A stretch of 36,329 nt of DNA from Cacconaster sp045599325 (lineage in GTDB: Bacteria; Bacteroidota; Bacteroidia; Bacteroidales; UBA932). The DNA is taken from contig JAZRVT010000048.1 in the NCBI GenBank assembly GCA_045599325.1, positions 1 through 36,329 of the forward strand. The letters are read 5' to 3'. The notes beneath the pieces were generated by a model that was not told where the DNA came from, searched no databases, and saw nothing but the letters and a program-made list of their open reading frames with translations. The position numbers and the translations under genes were made by a program. Shown piece by piece: positions 1 through 7,110 of this stretch (position 1 is its first letter; each line of letters begins with the position of its first letter).

Positions 1-20
1 CTCTCTCTAGAGATATAGAA

Positions 21-131
21 AAGGCGGTTATAGCGGTGAGGATCCACCTCTTACCATTCCGAACAGAGAAGTTAAGCTCACCTGCGCCGATGATACTGCT
101 ACACCAAGTGGGAAAGTAGGTTGCCGCCACC
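21..131 (+). rRNA. rrf: 5S ribosomal RNA
   Basis: This is the 5S rRNA of the large ribosomal subunit. The bases read with the standard 5S skeleton: CCGAACAGAGAAGTTAAGC in the middle, GCGCCGATGATACTGC after it, and a GTAGGTTGCCGCC 3' end whose CCGCC (124-128) pairs with GGCGG at 23-27 to close helix I. It is followed directly by a hairpin terminator. It should be the last gene of a 16S-23S-5S operon whose other genes lie before the window. Ends are approximate to a few bases. Confidence 0.95.
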
Positions 132-135
132 TTTG

Positions 136-171
136 AAGGCCTTGGACCAAAAAGTCCAGGGCCTTTTTTTT
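136..171 (+). terminator. Intrinsic terminator of the rRNA operon
   Basis: A stem of about 12 bp (AAGGCCTTGGAC paired with GTCCAGGGCCTT, one mismatch) with an A-rich loop is followed by a run of eight T. It starts a few bases after the 5S rRNA end and should end the rRNA operon transcript. Confidence 0.9.
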
Positions 172-178
172 GGCTAAT

Positions 179-431
179 CAAAATTAGTGGTTGGAAAACG
201 TGTTCAGATAAGTGTGTTTCCAAAGTGTCATGACAAAATATATGGTTGGAATCCCCTTCCCGCGATAGAACCTTTGGTCAAAATATGTGGTTGGAATTTT
301 CAATGAAGGAGAAGACAGATATGCTTAAGCCCCTAACTTTATCCTGATTATCATCTGTCTGTCGACAAAACTGAGTTGACTTGGTGAATGTGATAGTGTG
401 CGATCTGTGAAAAATCCAACCAGATATTTTG
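179..431. repeat. Four-copy CAAAATATnTGGTTGGAA repeat, one copy inverted
   Basis: Direct copies lie at 179-196, 234-252 and 279-302, and an inverted copy lies at 408-431. The third copy and the inverted copy match over 24 bases with two mismatches, extending the core by TTTTCA, so they form an imperfect inverted repeat around about 105 bases. The copy at 234 matches over 19 bases with one difference, and the one at 179 matches 16 of 18. Start-to-start distances of the direct copies are 55 and 45 bases. The function is unknown. They could be protein-binding sites or the ends of a small non-autonomous element. Confidence 0.75.
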
Positions 432-475
432 AATACCCCTTTTTTTTGTCCAAAAAGGCTCCGCCCCAGACCCCG

Positions 476-506
476 CGTCGCTTCGCGACGGGCGTCAGAA
501 GACGCC
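476..506. repeat. Two adjacent GC-rich hairpins
   Basis: CGTCGC-TTC-GCGACG (476-490) is followed without a gap by GGCGTC-AGAA-GACGCC (491-506). Further on, GCGCCGC recurs three times up to about 590. Perfect 6-bp stems side by side suggest a structured non-coding repeat unit rather than coding sequence. No T-run follows, so these are not obvious terminators. Confidence 0.6.
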
Positions 507-620
507 TTGTATCGCTGCTGCTGTTACTTACCAAGTCCGCATCAGCGGAGCGCCGCGGATTAGCGCCGCTGCTTCTATTGCGCCGCTGAGATTGTGAAGG
601 CAATAGTGGAGGATTTTGAC

Positions 621-628
621 TAAATTTG
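621..628 (+). promoter_or_regulatory. -7 promoter element of the GH3 gene
   Basis: TAAATTTG matches the Bacteroidota housekeeping -7 consensus TAnnTTTG. A clear -33 TTTG at the usual distance is not seen. The expected transcript start, near 633, favours the ATG at 654 over the one at 636. Confidence 0.55.
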
Positions 629-653
629 CAGGGTAATGATAAATTTTTGTGAT

Positions 654-1952
654 ATGGTAGAGAAAGAGAACTCTGTTAGAGCATACCTTTGGAAGAATTC
701 CTGTAAAATCGCTGCTGCATTGGTGCTGGTCTTCCTTACGTCATCACTCCAGGCAGCCAACAGAGACAAAATAGAGAAAATCGTCGATGAGACGATGCAG
801 AGGATGACACTTCAGGAGAAGGTGGCCCAGCTGTTCGTGATACAGATCGACAGAAACAATCCGGAAGATCTCCGTCAGATGCAGGATTCTCTCGTAAAGA
901 TTGGACTTGGGGGAATCATCATAATGCGCGGCCCGATTGAACCGTTCATCGAAAGGGCAAACCATCTCCAGTCCCTGAGCAGGATCCCGCTGATCTTCTG
1001 CACCGATGCCGAATGGGGCGCAGCAATGCGTTTCTACGAATATCTCCCTTATCCGCGCCAATACCAGATCAGCAAGATACCAGATGCAGAGAAACTGCTC
1101 TACAAGATGGGGCAGAACGTCGCACGCGAGCTCAAAGACCTCAACATATACGTAAACTTCGCTCCTGTGGCAGATATTACATACGAAGCTGACATCAAAG
1201 GAGCCCAGCGCTGCTTCGGCTTCGGCTTCCCGAGAGTCACCTCTTATGCTGACGCCTATATGAGAGGAATGCAGGACTGCGGCATCTCCGCCTGCGCCAA
1301 GCATTTCCCGAGCCACGGCGACACAAAGATCGACGCCCACGTCTCGCTGCCTATGTTCGACTACACCAGAGCCCACATAGACACCACCTATCTGGTACCG
1401 TTCAAGAAACTGATCGCAGACGGAGTGGATTTCATAATGATAGGCCATCACGCCATCACAGGCATAGACTCGACGATGATTCCGGCCTCGATATCTCCGA
1501 AATGCGTAAAAGACCTTCTCAAGCGTGACCTCGGATACACCGGAATCGTGGTGACAGACGCTCTTGAAATGGGAGGGGTGGCCAATGGCCGCACCCCGGT
1601 GGAGATAATGCTCGCCGCCTATCAGGCCGGCGTCGACCTGCTGCTGATGCCGGACGAGCCACTGGCAGGCATCCAGGCAATAACTGATTCTGTCGCCTGC
1701 GGAGCCTTTCCGATGGCAGATCTTGACGAAAGGGTGAAAAAGATACTGACACTCAAGGCAGAAAGAGGCTTCTTCGATAAATCCTTCAAGCGTACAGTCA
1801 CCGACGTGCCTGCAAAGATAAAGAAGGCAAGACGCCGTGATGCCCGTCTGATCATGAAGATGGAGCGCGCAATCTCAGAAATCGACCCGACTTATAAGGG
1901 AACTCTCTATGACCCGACCCTGGTTCTGGACAGGGGAAGGGACGGCAAGTAG
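654..1952 (+). CDS. Glycoside hydrolase family 3, beta-N-acetylhexosaminidase-like (NagZ type)
   Basis: It is likely a periplasmic glycosidase that removes beta-linked N-acetylglucosamine or a similar sugar from peptidoglycan or glycan fragments. The protein starts with a signal peptide (hydrophobic core at about residues 18-30, then SLQA). A single GH3 N-terminal TIM-barrel domain fills the rest. The NagZ-type loop reads KHFPSHGD near residues 216-223, with Ser where most members have Gly, and the catalytic nucleophile is Asp in VVTDALEM (about D302). It is a single-domain form of about 432 residues without the beta-lactamase-like fusion found in some Bacteroidota relatives. An in-frame ATG at 636 would add six residues, but it falls at the predicted transcript start, so I chose 654. 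The stop lies one base from the stop of the convergent EFR1 gene. Confidence 0.88.
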   Translation: MVEKENSVRAYLWKNSCKIAAALVLVFLTSSLQAANRDKIEKIVDETMQRMTLQEKVAQLFVIQIDRNNPEDLRQMQDSLVKIGLGGIIIMRGPIEPFIERANHLQSLSRIPLIFCTDAEWGAAMRFYEYLPYPRQYQISKIPDAEKLLYKMGQNVARELKDLNIYVNFAPVADITYEADIKGAQRCFGFGFPRVTSYADAYMRGMQDCGISACAKHFPSHGDTKIDAHVSLPMFDYTRAHIDTTYLVPFKKLIADGVDFIMIGHHAITGIDSTMIPASISPKCVKDLLKRDLGYTGIVVTDALEMGGVANGRTPVEIMLAAYQAGVDLLLMPDEPLAGIQAITDSVACGAFPMADLDERVKKILTLKAERGFFDKSFKRTVTDVPAKIKKARRRDARLIMKMERAISEIDPTYKGTLYDPTLVLDRGRDGK

Positions 1953-1953
1953 C

Positions 1954-2853
1954 CTATTCGCCGAAGAGTTCGGCGTGCCGGCGGTTGATTCTGGCGTAGG
2001 TCTCGATGTAACAGTGGAAAAAACCGGTGGTCTCATCGGTGATGACCGGGCTGTCAAGCTGGATCTGCTCGATCTTCTTGAAATTGTATCCGCCGTTGAC
2101 TTTCCAGCCCCAGGATTCCAGGAATCCGATATGGATTGCATCCTTCGGGCAGTAGAATGAGCAGCGCATACACATCAGGCAGTGGTGGTGGAAGCGGACG
2201 GTGCCGTCGCTGCCTCGGTAGATGTTCTTTGTAGGGCAGCTTTTGATGCAGAGGCCGCAGCCGCAGCATTTGTCCATATCGACCTTATAGAGGAACGAAT
2301 TGACGTCACCGCCTATGTACTGCGGTCTGGAGACGACTGCCGAGACAATCCTCGGCCAGAGCCTGAATCCATTGAAATTCGGAATTCCACTGCTTACTTC
2401 GTACACCAGGATGTCCAGCAGTTTCTCATCCATCACGAACATTTCCTTGACAAGCCTGTCGTCAAAGCGGAAATGTATGTTGTATGGCATAAGGAAGTGG
2501 TATTCATTCCTCATCTTCGCTCCGTCGGATCTGAGCTTGCGCAGAACATACTTGGATGAGGCGTCGTTCGCGTGCTCGGTTTCGCCTGAGTTCTTGTAGA
2601 TGAATACCCGGATGCCTCTTGGGAATCTCTGCTTGCGTATGAACTTGAGGAAGGCCCACGGGGCGCAGTAACCGTGGATGGGGTAGCCGAGTCCGATGAT
2701 GTCATAGCCTGTCAGGTCCAGCCGCTCATTGTTGAGCGGGTCGATCTCATAGGTGGTGGTCTGCCACCCGAGGGCATCCAGCCTTTCCTTGAGTTTCCCG
2801 GTAAGGTACCTGGTGTTGAAGGTGCCCGTGAAATATAACAGCAGACAATTCAT
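1954..2853 (-). CDS. EFR1-type flavodoxin plus 2[4Fe-4S] ferredoxin protein
   Basis: A cytoplasmic electron-transfer protein of the EFR1 family (flavodoxin-like domain fused to a bacterial ferredoxin); the partner is unknown. The N-terminus has the FMN phosphate loop YFTGTFNTRY (residues 7-16) and the GYPIHG loop near 57. Two complete cluster motifs of the form CxxCxxCxxxCP lie at C196-C206 and C225-C235. About 299 residues is normal for the family. I start it at 2853 because the flavodoxin fold begins right there. A longer frame to 2874 would run through the -7 promoter box. It is monocistronic, convergent with the GH3 gene and divergent from trpB2. Confidence 0.88.
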   Translation of the reverse strand: MNCLLLYFTGTFNTRYLTGKLKERLDALGWQTTTYEIDPLNNERLDLTGYDIIGLGYPIHGYCAPWAFLKFIRKQRFPRGIRVFIYKNSGETEHANDASSKYVLRKLRSDGAKMRNEYHFLMPYNIHFRFDDRLVKEMFVMDEKLLDILVYEVSSGIPNFNGFRLWPRIVSAVVSRPQYIGGDVNSFLYKVDMDKCCGCGLCIKSCPTKNIYRGSDGTVRFHHHCLMCMRCSFYCPKDAIHIGFLESWGWKVNGGYNFKKIEQIQLDSPVITDETTGFFHCYIETYARINRRHAELFGE

Positions 2854-2857
2854 CGCA

Positions 2858-2865
2858 CAAAGATA
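2858..2865 (-). promoter_or_regulatory. -7 promoter element of the EFR1 gene
   Basis: Read on the minus strand, it is TATCTTTG, a perfect TAnnTTTG. It ends only four bases before the ATG at 2853, so a transcript from it would have practically no leader. Confidence 0.6.
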
Positions 2866-2897
2866 ATCCAACAAAAGGATTATTTCTTATTTTAATG

Positions 2898-2905
2898 TAG
2901 ATTTG
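2898..2905 (+). promoter_or_regulatory. -7 promoter element of trpB2
   Basis: TAGATTTG fits TAnnTTTG and lies 18 bases before the ATG of trpB2. It is divergent from the EFR1 promoter, with about 32 bases between the two boxes. Confidence 0.6.
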
Positions 2906-2923
2906 CAGAATATTAGATAGAGT

Positions 2924-4237
2924 ATGAAACAAAAGAGATTTTTTCTTCAGGAAAGCGAAATTCCGTCGCAGTGGTATAATGTCCAGGCGGATATGCCGGT
3001 CAAGCCGTTGCCAATGCTCAATCCGTCGACACGCGGGCCGGTGACTGCTGAAGAACTGTCAGAGATTTTCTGCCGTGAATGTGTGAGTCAGGAACTCAAC
3101 ACAACCGACAGGTGGATCGACATACCTGAGAAGGTGAGGGAGATGTATACCTACTACCGCTCTACTCCGCTGGTGCGCGCATACGGACTTGAAGAGGCTC
3201 TGGATACTCCGGCGCATATCTATTTCAAGAATGAGAGCGTCAGCCCGGTAGGCTCCCACAAACTCAATTCTGCTCTTGCCCAGGCATATTACTGCGCACA
3301 GCAGGGTGTGACCAACATCACGACTGAGACCGGCGCCGGCCAGTGGGGCACGGCACTTTCATACGCGGCAAAGCTCTTCGGCCTCGACTGCGCGGTCTAT
3401 CAGGTGAAGGTGAGCTACAACCAGAAGCCTTACCGCCGCAATATGATGCAGATCTTCGGCGCACAGGTCACTCCTTCGCCGTCAATGTCAACCCGCGCCG
3501 GCAAGGACATCCTTACAGTGGATCCGAACCACCAGGGGTCCCTCGGGACTGCAATATCAGAGGCCGTGGAGCTTGCAAGGATGACTCCGAACTGCAAATA
3601 CGCCCTCGGCTCCACAATGAGCCACGTCTCCCTGCATCAGACTGTCATCGGCCTTGAGGCAGAGAAGCAGTTTGAGATGGCGGGCGAATATCCGGACATC
3701 ATCGTTGCCTGCTTCGGAGGCGGCTCGAATTTCAGCGGCATCGCATTCCCGTTCATGAGGCACACCTTTGCTGAAGGAGCAAAGACCAGATATGTCGCAG
3801 TGGAGCCTGCTGCCTGCCCTAAGTTCACAAAAGGAGTGTTCGAATATGACTTCGGCGATGAGGCCGGCTATACACCGCTAATCCCAATGTACACTCTCGG
3901 CCACAAGTTCAAACCGGCAAATGTCCACGCGGGCGGACTTCGCTACCACGGAGCCGGGGCAATCGTGTCGCAGCTCTACAAGGACGGGTTCATCGAGGCT
4001 GCGGACGTGAAGCAGCTTGAGGCGTTCGAGGCGGGCGTGCTCTTCGCCAAGGCTGAAGGAATCGTTCCGGCACCGGAATCCAGCCATGCCATAGCAGTAA
4101 CCATCAGGGAAGCGCTCAAGTGCAGGGAGACAGGGGAGAAGAAGACAATCCTCTTCAACCTCACCGGCCACGGCCTTATGGATATGGCCGCATACGACCA
4201 GTATCTGTCAGGCAACCTGATGAATATTGATGTATAG
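2924..4237 (+). CDS. trpB: TrpB2-type tryptophan synthase beta chain (PLP enzyme)
   Basis: A pyridoxal-phosphate enzyme that joins indole and L-serine to tryptophan. It belongs to the TrpB2 branch, which is often encoded apart from trpA. Visible marks are the PLP lysine in VGSHKLNSA (K113), the catalytic glutamate in ETGAGQWG, the phosphate-binding glycine run FGGGSNFSG, the GLRYHGAGAIVSQL stretch and GIVPAPESSHA. The long N-terminal lead-in (MKQKRFFLQESEIPSQW) and the total of 437 residues are typical of TrpB2 rather than the ~395-residue TrpB1. No other trp gene is seen in the window, so a role in indole salvage or serine deamination is possible (inference). It has its own promoter. Confidence 0.93.
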   Translation: MKQKRFFLQESEIPSQWYNVQADMPVKPLPMLNPSTRGPVTAEELSEIFCRECVSQELNTTDRWIDIPEKVREMYTYYRSTPLVRAYGLEEALDTPAHIYFKNESVSPVGSHKLNSALAQAYYCAQQGVTNITTETGAGQWGTALSYAAKLFGLDCAVYQVKVSYNQKPYRRNMMQIFGAQVTPSPSMSTRAGKDILTVDPNHQGSLGTAISEAVELARMTPNCKYALGSTMSHVSLHQTVIGLEAEKQFEMAGEYPDIIVACFGGGSNFSGIAFPFMRHTFAEGAKTRYVAVEPAACPKFTKGVFEYDFGDEAGYTPLIPMYTLGHKFKPANVHAGGLRYHGAGAIVSQLYKDGFIEAADVKQLEAFEAGVLFAKAEGIVPAPESSHAIAVTIREALKCRETGEKKTILFNLTGHGLMDMAAYDQYLSGNLMNIDV

Positions 4238-4257
4238 CATTTCTTTTGAAAATTCTG

Positions 4258-4265
4258 TATATTTG
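4258..4265 (+). promoter_or_regulatory. -7 promoter element of the zinc peptidase unit
   Basis: TATATTTG fits TAnnTTTG. The predicted transcript start near 4270 lies after the ATG at 4246 and before the one at 4285, which decides the start of the next gene. Confidence 0.55.
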
Positions 4266-4284
4266 TGAAGATAAACTTATTGAT

Positions 4285-5148
4285 ATGAAACTGGACGGAA
4301 GACGCGAAAGCACTAACGTGGAGGACCGCAGAGGTTCATCCGCCAAGACAGTCGGAGGCATCGGCCTCGGCGGCATAATCATCGTTGGACTCTTGACCTG
4401 GCTGCTCGGCGGCGACCCTACCTCAGTCATACAGGGCGCAGGACAGTATATGGGCACCGAACAGACCGGTAACTACACACCTTCTGCCGAAGAAGAGGAG
4501 CTTGCAACTTTTGCAAAGCAGATCCTTGCAGGTACGGAGGACATCTGGACTGCTATCTTCAGGCAGTACGGCCGTGAGTACATTCCGCCGAAACTCGTCC
4601 TTTTCTCAGGTTCTGTGCAATCAGGCTGCGGCGGAGCGACAGCGTCCACGGGTCCTTTCTATTGCAGCGCTGACCAGACGGTCTATCTCGACCTCTCGTT
4701 CTTCACCTCAATGAAGCAGCAGATAGGCGCTGACGGCGACTTCGCTTACGCATACGTCATCGCACACGAGGTGGGCCATCACGTCCAGTATCTCCTCGGC
4801 ACTCTCAATCAGGCACACAGCCAGATGAGCCGCTACCGCCAGGACAGCAAGGAATACAACCAGATCAGCGTACGCCTTGAACTTCAGGCCGATTTCTATG
4901 CCGGCGTCTGGGCATACAACGACAACAAGCGCTTCGGTTCCCTTGAGGCCGGTGATGTCGAGGAAGGCCTTGCAGTGGCATCCAAGATCGGTGATGACTA
5001 CCTCCAGAAGCAGGCATACGGCTACAGCGTTCCGGACTCATTCAACCACGGTACTTCGGCCCAGCGTTCAAAGTGGCTCAGGAAAGGTCTGACCACCGGT
5101 GACATCCAGCAGGGCGACACATTCTCTGTAGCATACGAAAGACTTTAG
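4285..5148 (+). CDS. Neutral zinc metallopeptidase (YpfJ family)
   Basis: A membrane-anchored zinc peptidase of the YpfJ/Zn_peptidase family (PF04228); its substrate is not known. The protein has a short charged cytoplasmic start (MKLDGRRESTNVEDRRG), one membrane helix at about residues 22-42 (Gly-rich, ending GLLTWLLGG), and a catalytic domain with HEVGH at 161-165 plus a downstream ELQADFYAG stretch that supplies the third zinc ligand in the family. At about 287 residues it is the usual length. An upstream in-frame ATG (4246) is rejected because it precedes the promoter box. It is followed after 24 bases by the YeaQ-like gene, probably on the same transcript. Confidence 0.9.
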   Translation: MKLDGRRESTNVEDRRGSSAKTVGGIGLGGIIIVGLLTWLLGGDPTSVIQGAGQYMGTEQTGNYTPSAEEEELATFAKQILAGTEDIWTAIFRQYGREYIPPKLVLFSGSVQSGCGGATASTGPFYCSADQTVYLDLSFFTSMKQQIGADGDFAYAYVIAHEVGHHVQYLLGTLNQAHSQMSRYRQDSKEYNQISVRLELQADFYAGVWAYNDNKRFGSLEAGDVEEGLAVASKIGDDYLQKQAYGYSVPDSFNHGTSAQRSKWLRKGLTTGDIQQGDTFSVAYERL

Positions 5149-5172
5149 ACATAACCAGAAACAATCAGCAAT

Positions 5173-5415
5173 ATGGGTATTATCTTAACTATCGTAATCG
5201 GAGCACTGGCCGGTTTCATCGCAGGTAAACTGATGAAAGGCAGCGGTTCAGGCTTCTGGATCAACCTTCTTGTAGGTATAGTAGGCGGCTTCCTCGGTGG
5301 AATGGTTCTCGGTTGGTGTGGAGTGAACTGGGGAACAACCATTCTCGGCCATCTCGTGACATCTGTCATCGGTGCCGTTCTGCTGCTCTGGATTGTATCC
5401 AAGATCAAGAAGTAG
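5173..5415 (+). CDS. GlsB/YeaQ/YmgE family small membrane protein
   Basis: An 80-residue, Gly-rich protein with three predicted membrane helices (about residues 2-18, 28-48, 57-75). The pattern GALAGFIAGKLMKG followed by NLLVGIVGGFLGG is the hallmark of the transglycosylase-associated (PF04226) family, linked to stress in several bacteria; the molecular role is unknown. Despite the family's name there is no catalytic domain. It sits between the zinc peptidase and ftcD, which starts 12 bases later, and all three are probably co-transcribed. Confidence 0.9.
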   Translation: MGIILTIVIGALAGFIAGKLMKGSGSGFWINLLVGIVGGFLGGMVLGWCGVNWGTTILGHLVTSVIGAVLLLWIVSKIKK

Positions 5416-5427
5416 TTTTTTCCCGCC

Positions 5428-6468
5428 TTGGAAAGACTTGTTGAATGCGTCCCCAACTTCAGCGAGGGGCGCGACCCGGGTGTCATCGATGGCATAGTTC
5501 GGGCGATTGCTTCCGCCGAGTACGCCGGCACGCGTGTAAAGGTTCTCAATGTGGATCCCGGCGAGGCGGCGAACAGGACTGTGGTGACTTTCGTCGGCGC
5601 GCCTGAGGCTGTCTGTGAAGCGGCTTTCCAGGGGGCGAAAGCTTCAGCGGAACTTATTGACATGCGCCGGCAGCACGGAACACATCCGCGCTCCGGCGCT
5701 GTTGATGTCCTTCCTCTGGTTCCGGTCTCCGGCATCACTCTGGAAGAATGCGCACAGATGGCGAGGGACCTCGCAAAGAGGATGTACGATGAGCTCGGCA
5801 TTGCCTGCTACTGCTATGAGGCGTCCGCCTTCAGACCGGAGCGAAGGAATCTGGCAGTCTGCCGCGCAGGCGAATATGAGGCGCTGCCCGAGAAGATCGC
5901 CGACCCGCAGCGCAGACCGGACTTCGGACCGGATACTTTCACGGAGGCAGTGGAAAAGTCAGGCGCCAGCAATGTGGGAGCCCGCAACTTCCTCATTGCA
6001 GTCAATTTCAACCTCAATACGACCGACACCCGTCTTGCAAACGCTGTGGCATTTGATGTCAGGGAGAAGGGGCGCAAGGTGGTGAAGGATGGGGAAGAGG
6101 TCTGGGTGCGAGGACCCCTCAAAGGATGCAAGGCACTCGGATGGTATATCGAAGAATACGGCATCGCACAGGTATCGATGAACATCACCGACATCGAAGC
6201 CACGCCTCTGCATATAGCCTTCGACGAAGTGTGCCGGGCAGCAGCTGCCCGCGGAATGAGGGTGACCGGCACGGAAATCATCGGCCTTGTCCCGAAACGG
6301 GTGCTGATTGATGCCGGAAAGTACTATCTGGCAAAACAGAACCGCTCCACTGACGAGAGTGAAGCGGATATTCTGAAAATTGCTGTCAAGTCTATGAGCC
6401 TCGACGACCTCAGGCCTTTCGATCCCCGAAAGAAGGTTATCGAGTTCCTGATGGAAGATTCACGCTAG
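5428..6468 (+). CDS. ftcD: Glutamate formimidoyltransferase
   Basis: Transfers the formimino group from N-formimino-L-glutamate to tetrahydrofolate (EC 2.1.2.5), the last step of one histidine degradation route. The N-terminus MERLVECVPNFSEGRD and the active-site stretch RRQHGTHPRSGAVD (H83 and H86) are clear family marks. It is the monofunctional transferase of 346 residues. The cyclodeaminase domain of the animal enzyme is absent, and no hut gene or fchA is near. The start is TTG, the only start that gives the conserved N-terminus. The last bases overlap the stop of the convergent barrel gene by four bases. Confidence 0.93.
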   Translation: MERLVECVPNFSEGRDPGVIDGIVRAIASAEYAGTRVKVLNVDPGEAANRTVVTFVGAPEAVCEAAFQGAKASAELIDMRRQHGTHPRSGAVDVLPLVPVSGITLEECAQMARDLAKRMYDELGIACYCYEASAFRPERRNLAVCRAGEYEALPEKIADPQRRPDFGPDTFTEAVEKSGASNVGARNFLIAVNFNLNTTDTRLANAVAFDVREKGRKVVKDGEEVWVRGPLKGCKALGWYIEEYGIAQVSMNITDIEATPLHIAFDEVCRAAAARGMRVTGTEIIGLVPKRVLIDAGKYYLAKQNRSTDESEADILKIAVKSMSLDDLRPFDPRKKVIEFLMEDSR

Positions 6469-7028
6469 AGAATCAGGCTGATGCCGGCAGTGAAGGCTCT
6501 GTTGTGAGTGCTCTGATTGCCGACGACTCCCTCCTTGTAGCTGTTGATCAGTCCGAAATCGTAACCGATCCTGATCCTGAAGAGGTCGATGAGGTCGATG
6601 CCGACTCCTGCGCCAAGCATAATGTCGGCTCTTCTGTATTTCTGGTAAAGGCTGAAGCTCGATGAACCGCTGACACCCTTGGTCTTTTCATTGAAGAAGA
6701 GGCCGAAGACAGGGGTTGGTCCGGCATAAACGAATGCTCTGGCTGCATTTGAAAGCTCAACTCCATAGTCGAACAGGATAGGCACGCTGATCTGGCAGAG
6801 ATCATAGCTGAAGAGATCGCCTTTCCTCCAGTCATAATTGAGCCTGATGGCCGGTGAGAATCCGACATCGAATCTGTTGACGAAAGCTTTGCCCAATTCT
6901 GCATATACTCCGTTGACATTGGCGATATTGCTGTGGGCGTGATGCAGTCCTGCTCCTATTGAGGTCTGGGCCTGCATCGGAAGTGAGAGACTGAGGACTG
7001 CTGCTGCAATAACAAGGATCTTTTTCAT
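6465..7028 (-). CDS. Outer-membrane beta-barrel protein
   Basis: A 187-residue secreted protein with a clear signal peptide (MKKILVIAAAVLSLSLPMQAQ). It is followed by alternating, Gly- and aromatic-rich strands (AELGKAFVNRFDVGFSPAIRLNYDW, IMLGAGVGIDLIDLFRIRIGYDFGL, given here as separate strands) and a C-terminus AGISLIL. This is the pattern of the small PorT/OmpA-like outer-membrane barrels common in Bacteroidales. The function is unknown. It is monocistronic with its own promoter and divergent from the Old Yellow Enzyme operon. Confidence 0.8.
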   Translation of the reverse strand: MKKILVIAAAVLSLSLPMQAQTSIGAGLHHAHSNIANVNGVYAELGKAFVNRFDVGFSPAIRLNYDWRKGDLFSYDLCQISVPILFDYGVELSNAARAFVYAGPTPVFGLFFNEKTKGVSGSSSFSLYQKYRRADIMLGAGVGIDLIDLFRIRIGYDFGLINSYKEGVVGNQSTHNRAFTAGISLIL

Positions 7029-7063
7029 TTTATTGTGGTTATTTCGTTAATCTGTCTGTCACA

Positions 7064-7071
7064 CAAAGATA
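7064..7071 (-). promoter_or_regulatory. -7 promoter element of the barrel gene at 6465-7028
   Basis: On the minus strand it reads TATCTTTG. It lies 35 bases before the start codon, giving a leader of about 25-30 bases. Confidence 0.55.
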
Positions 7072-7082
7072 ACAAAAATATC

Positions 7083-7090
7083 TATCTTTG
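7083..7090 (+). promoter_or_regulatory. -7 promoter element of the OYE-SDR-SDR-NhaC operon
   Basis: TATCTTTG lies 20 bases before the ATG at 7111. It is arranged back to back with the promoter of the divergent barrel gene, with only 11 bases between the two boxes. Confidence 0.6.
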
Positions 7091-7110
7091 CCGGCTGAAG
7101 GTAACAATCT

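Larger units (their letters stand above)
172..620. other. Gene-free stretch with repeats and hairpins
   Basis: I see no convincing gene here. Short open frames exist on both strands (for example 325-603 minus and 398-589 plus), but they are low complexity, overlap each other and look like no known family. The stretch holds four copies of a repeat (179-431) and a GC-rich block with back-to-back hairpins (476-571). It separates the rRNA operon from the GH3 gene. Confidence 0.7.

Noticed and set aside
744..1451. 235-codon open frame on the minus strand inside the GH3 gene
   Set aside because: Antisense to a clear GH3 domain, with no recognisable family, a result of the high-GC codon use.
1959..1975. 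Perfect 7-bp hairpin CGCCGAA-GAG-TTCGGCG as a terminator between the GH3 and EFR1 genes
   Set aside because: It lies within the last codons of the EFR1 gene and has no T-run on either side. It may be a chance effect.
2881..2923. T-box, trp leader or other riboswitch before trpB2, metG or trpS
   Set aside because: The leaders are too short (under 60 bases) and hold no conserved riboswitch cores or Trp-codon runs.
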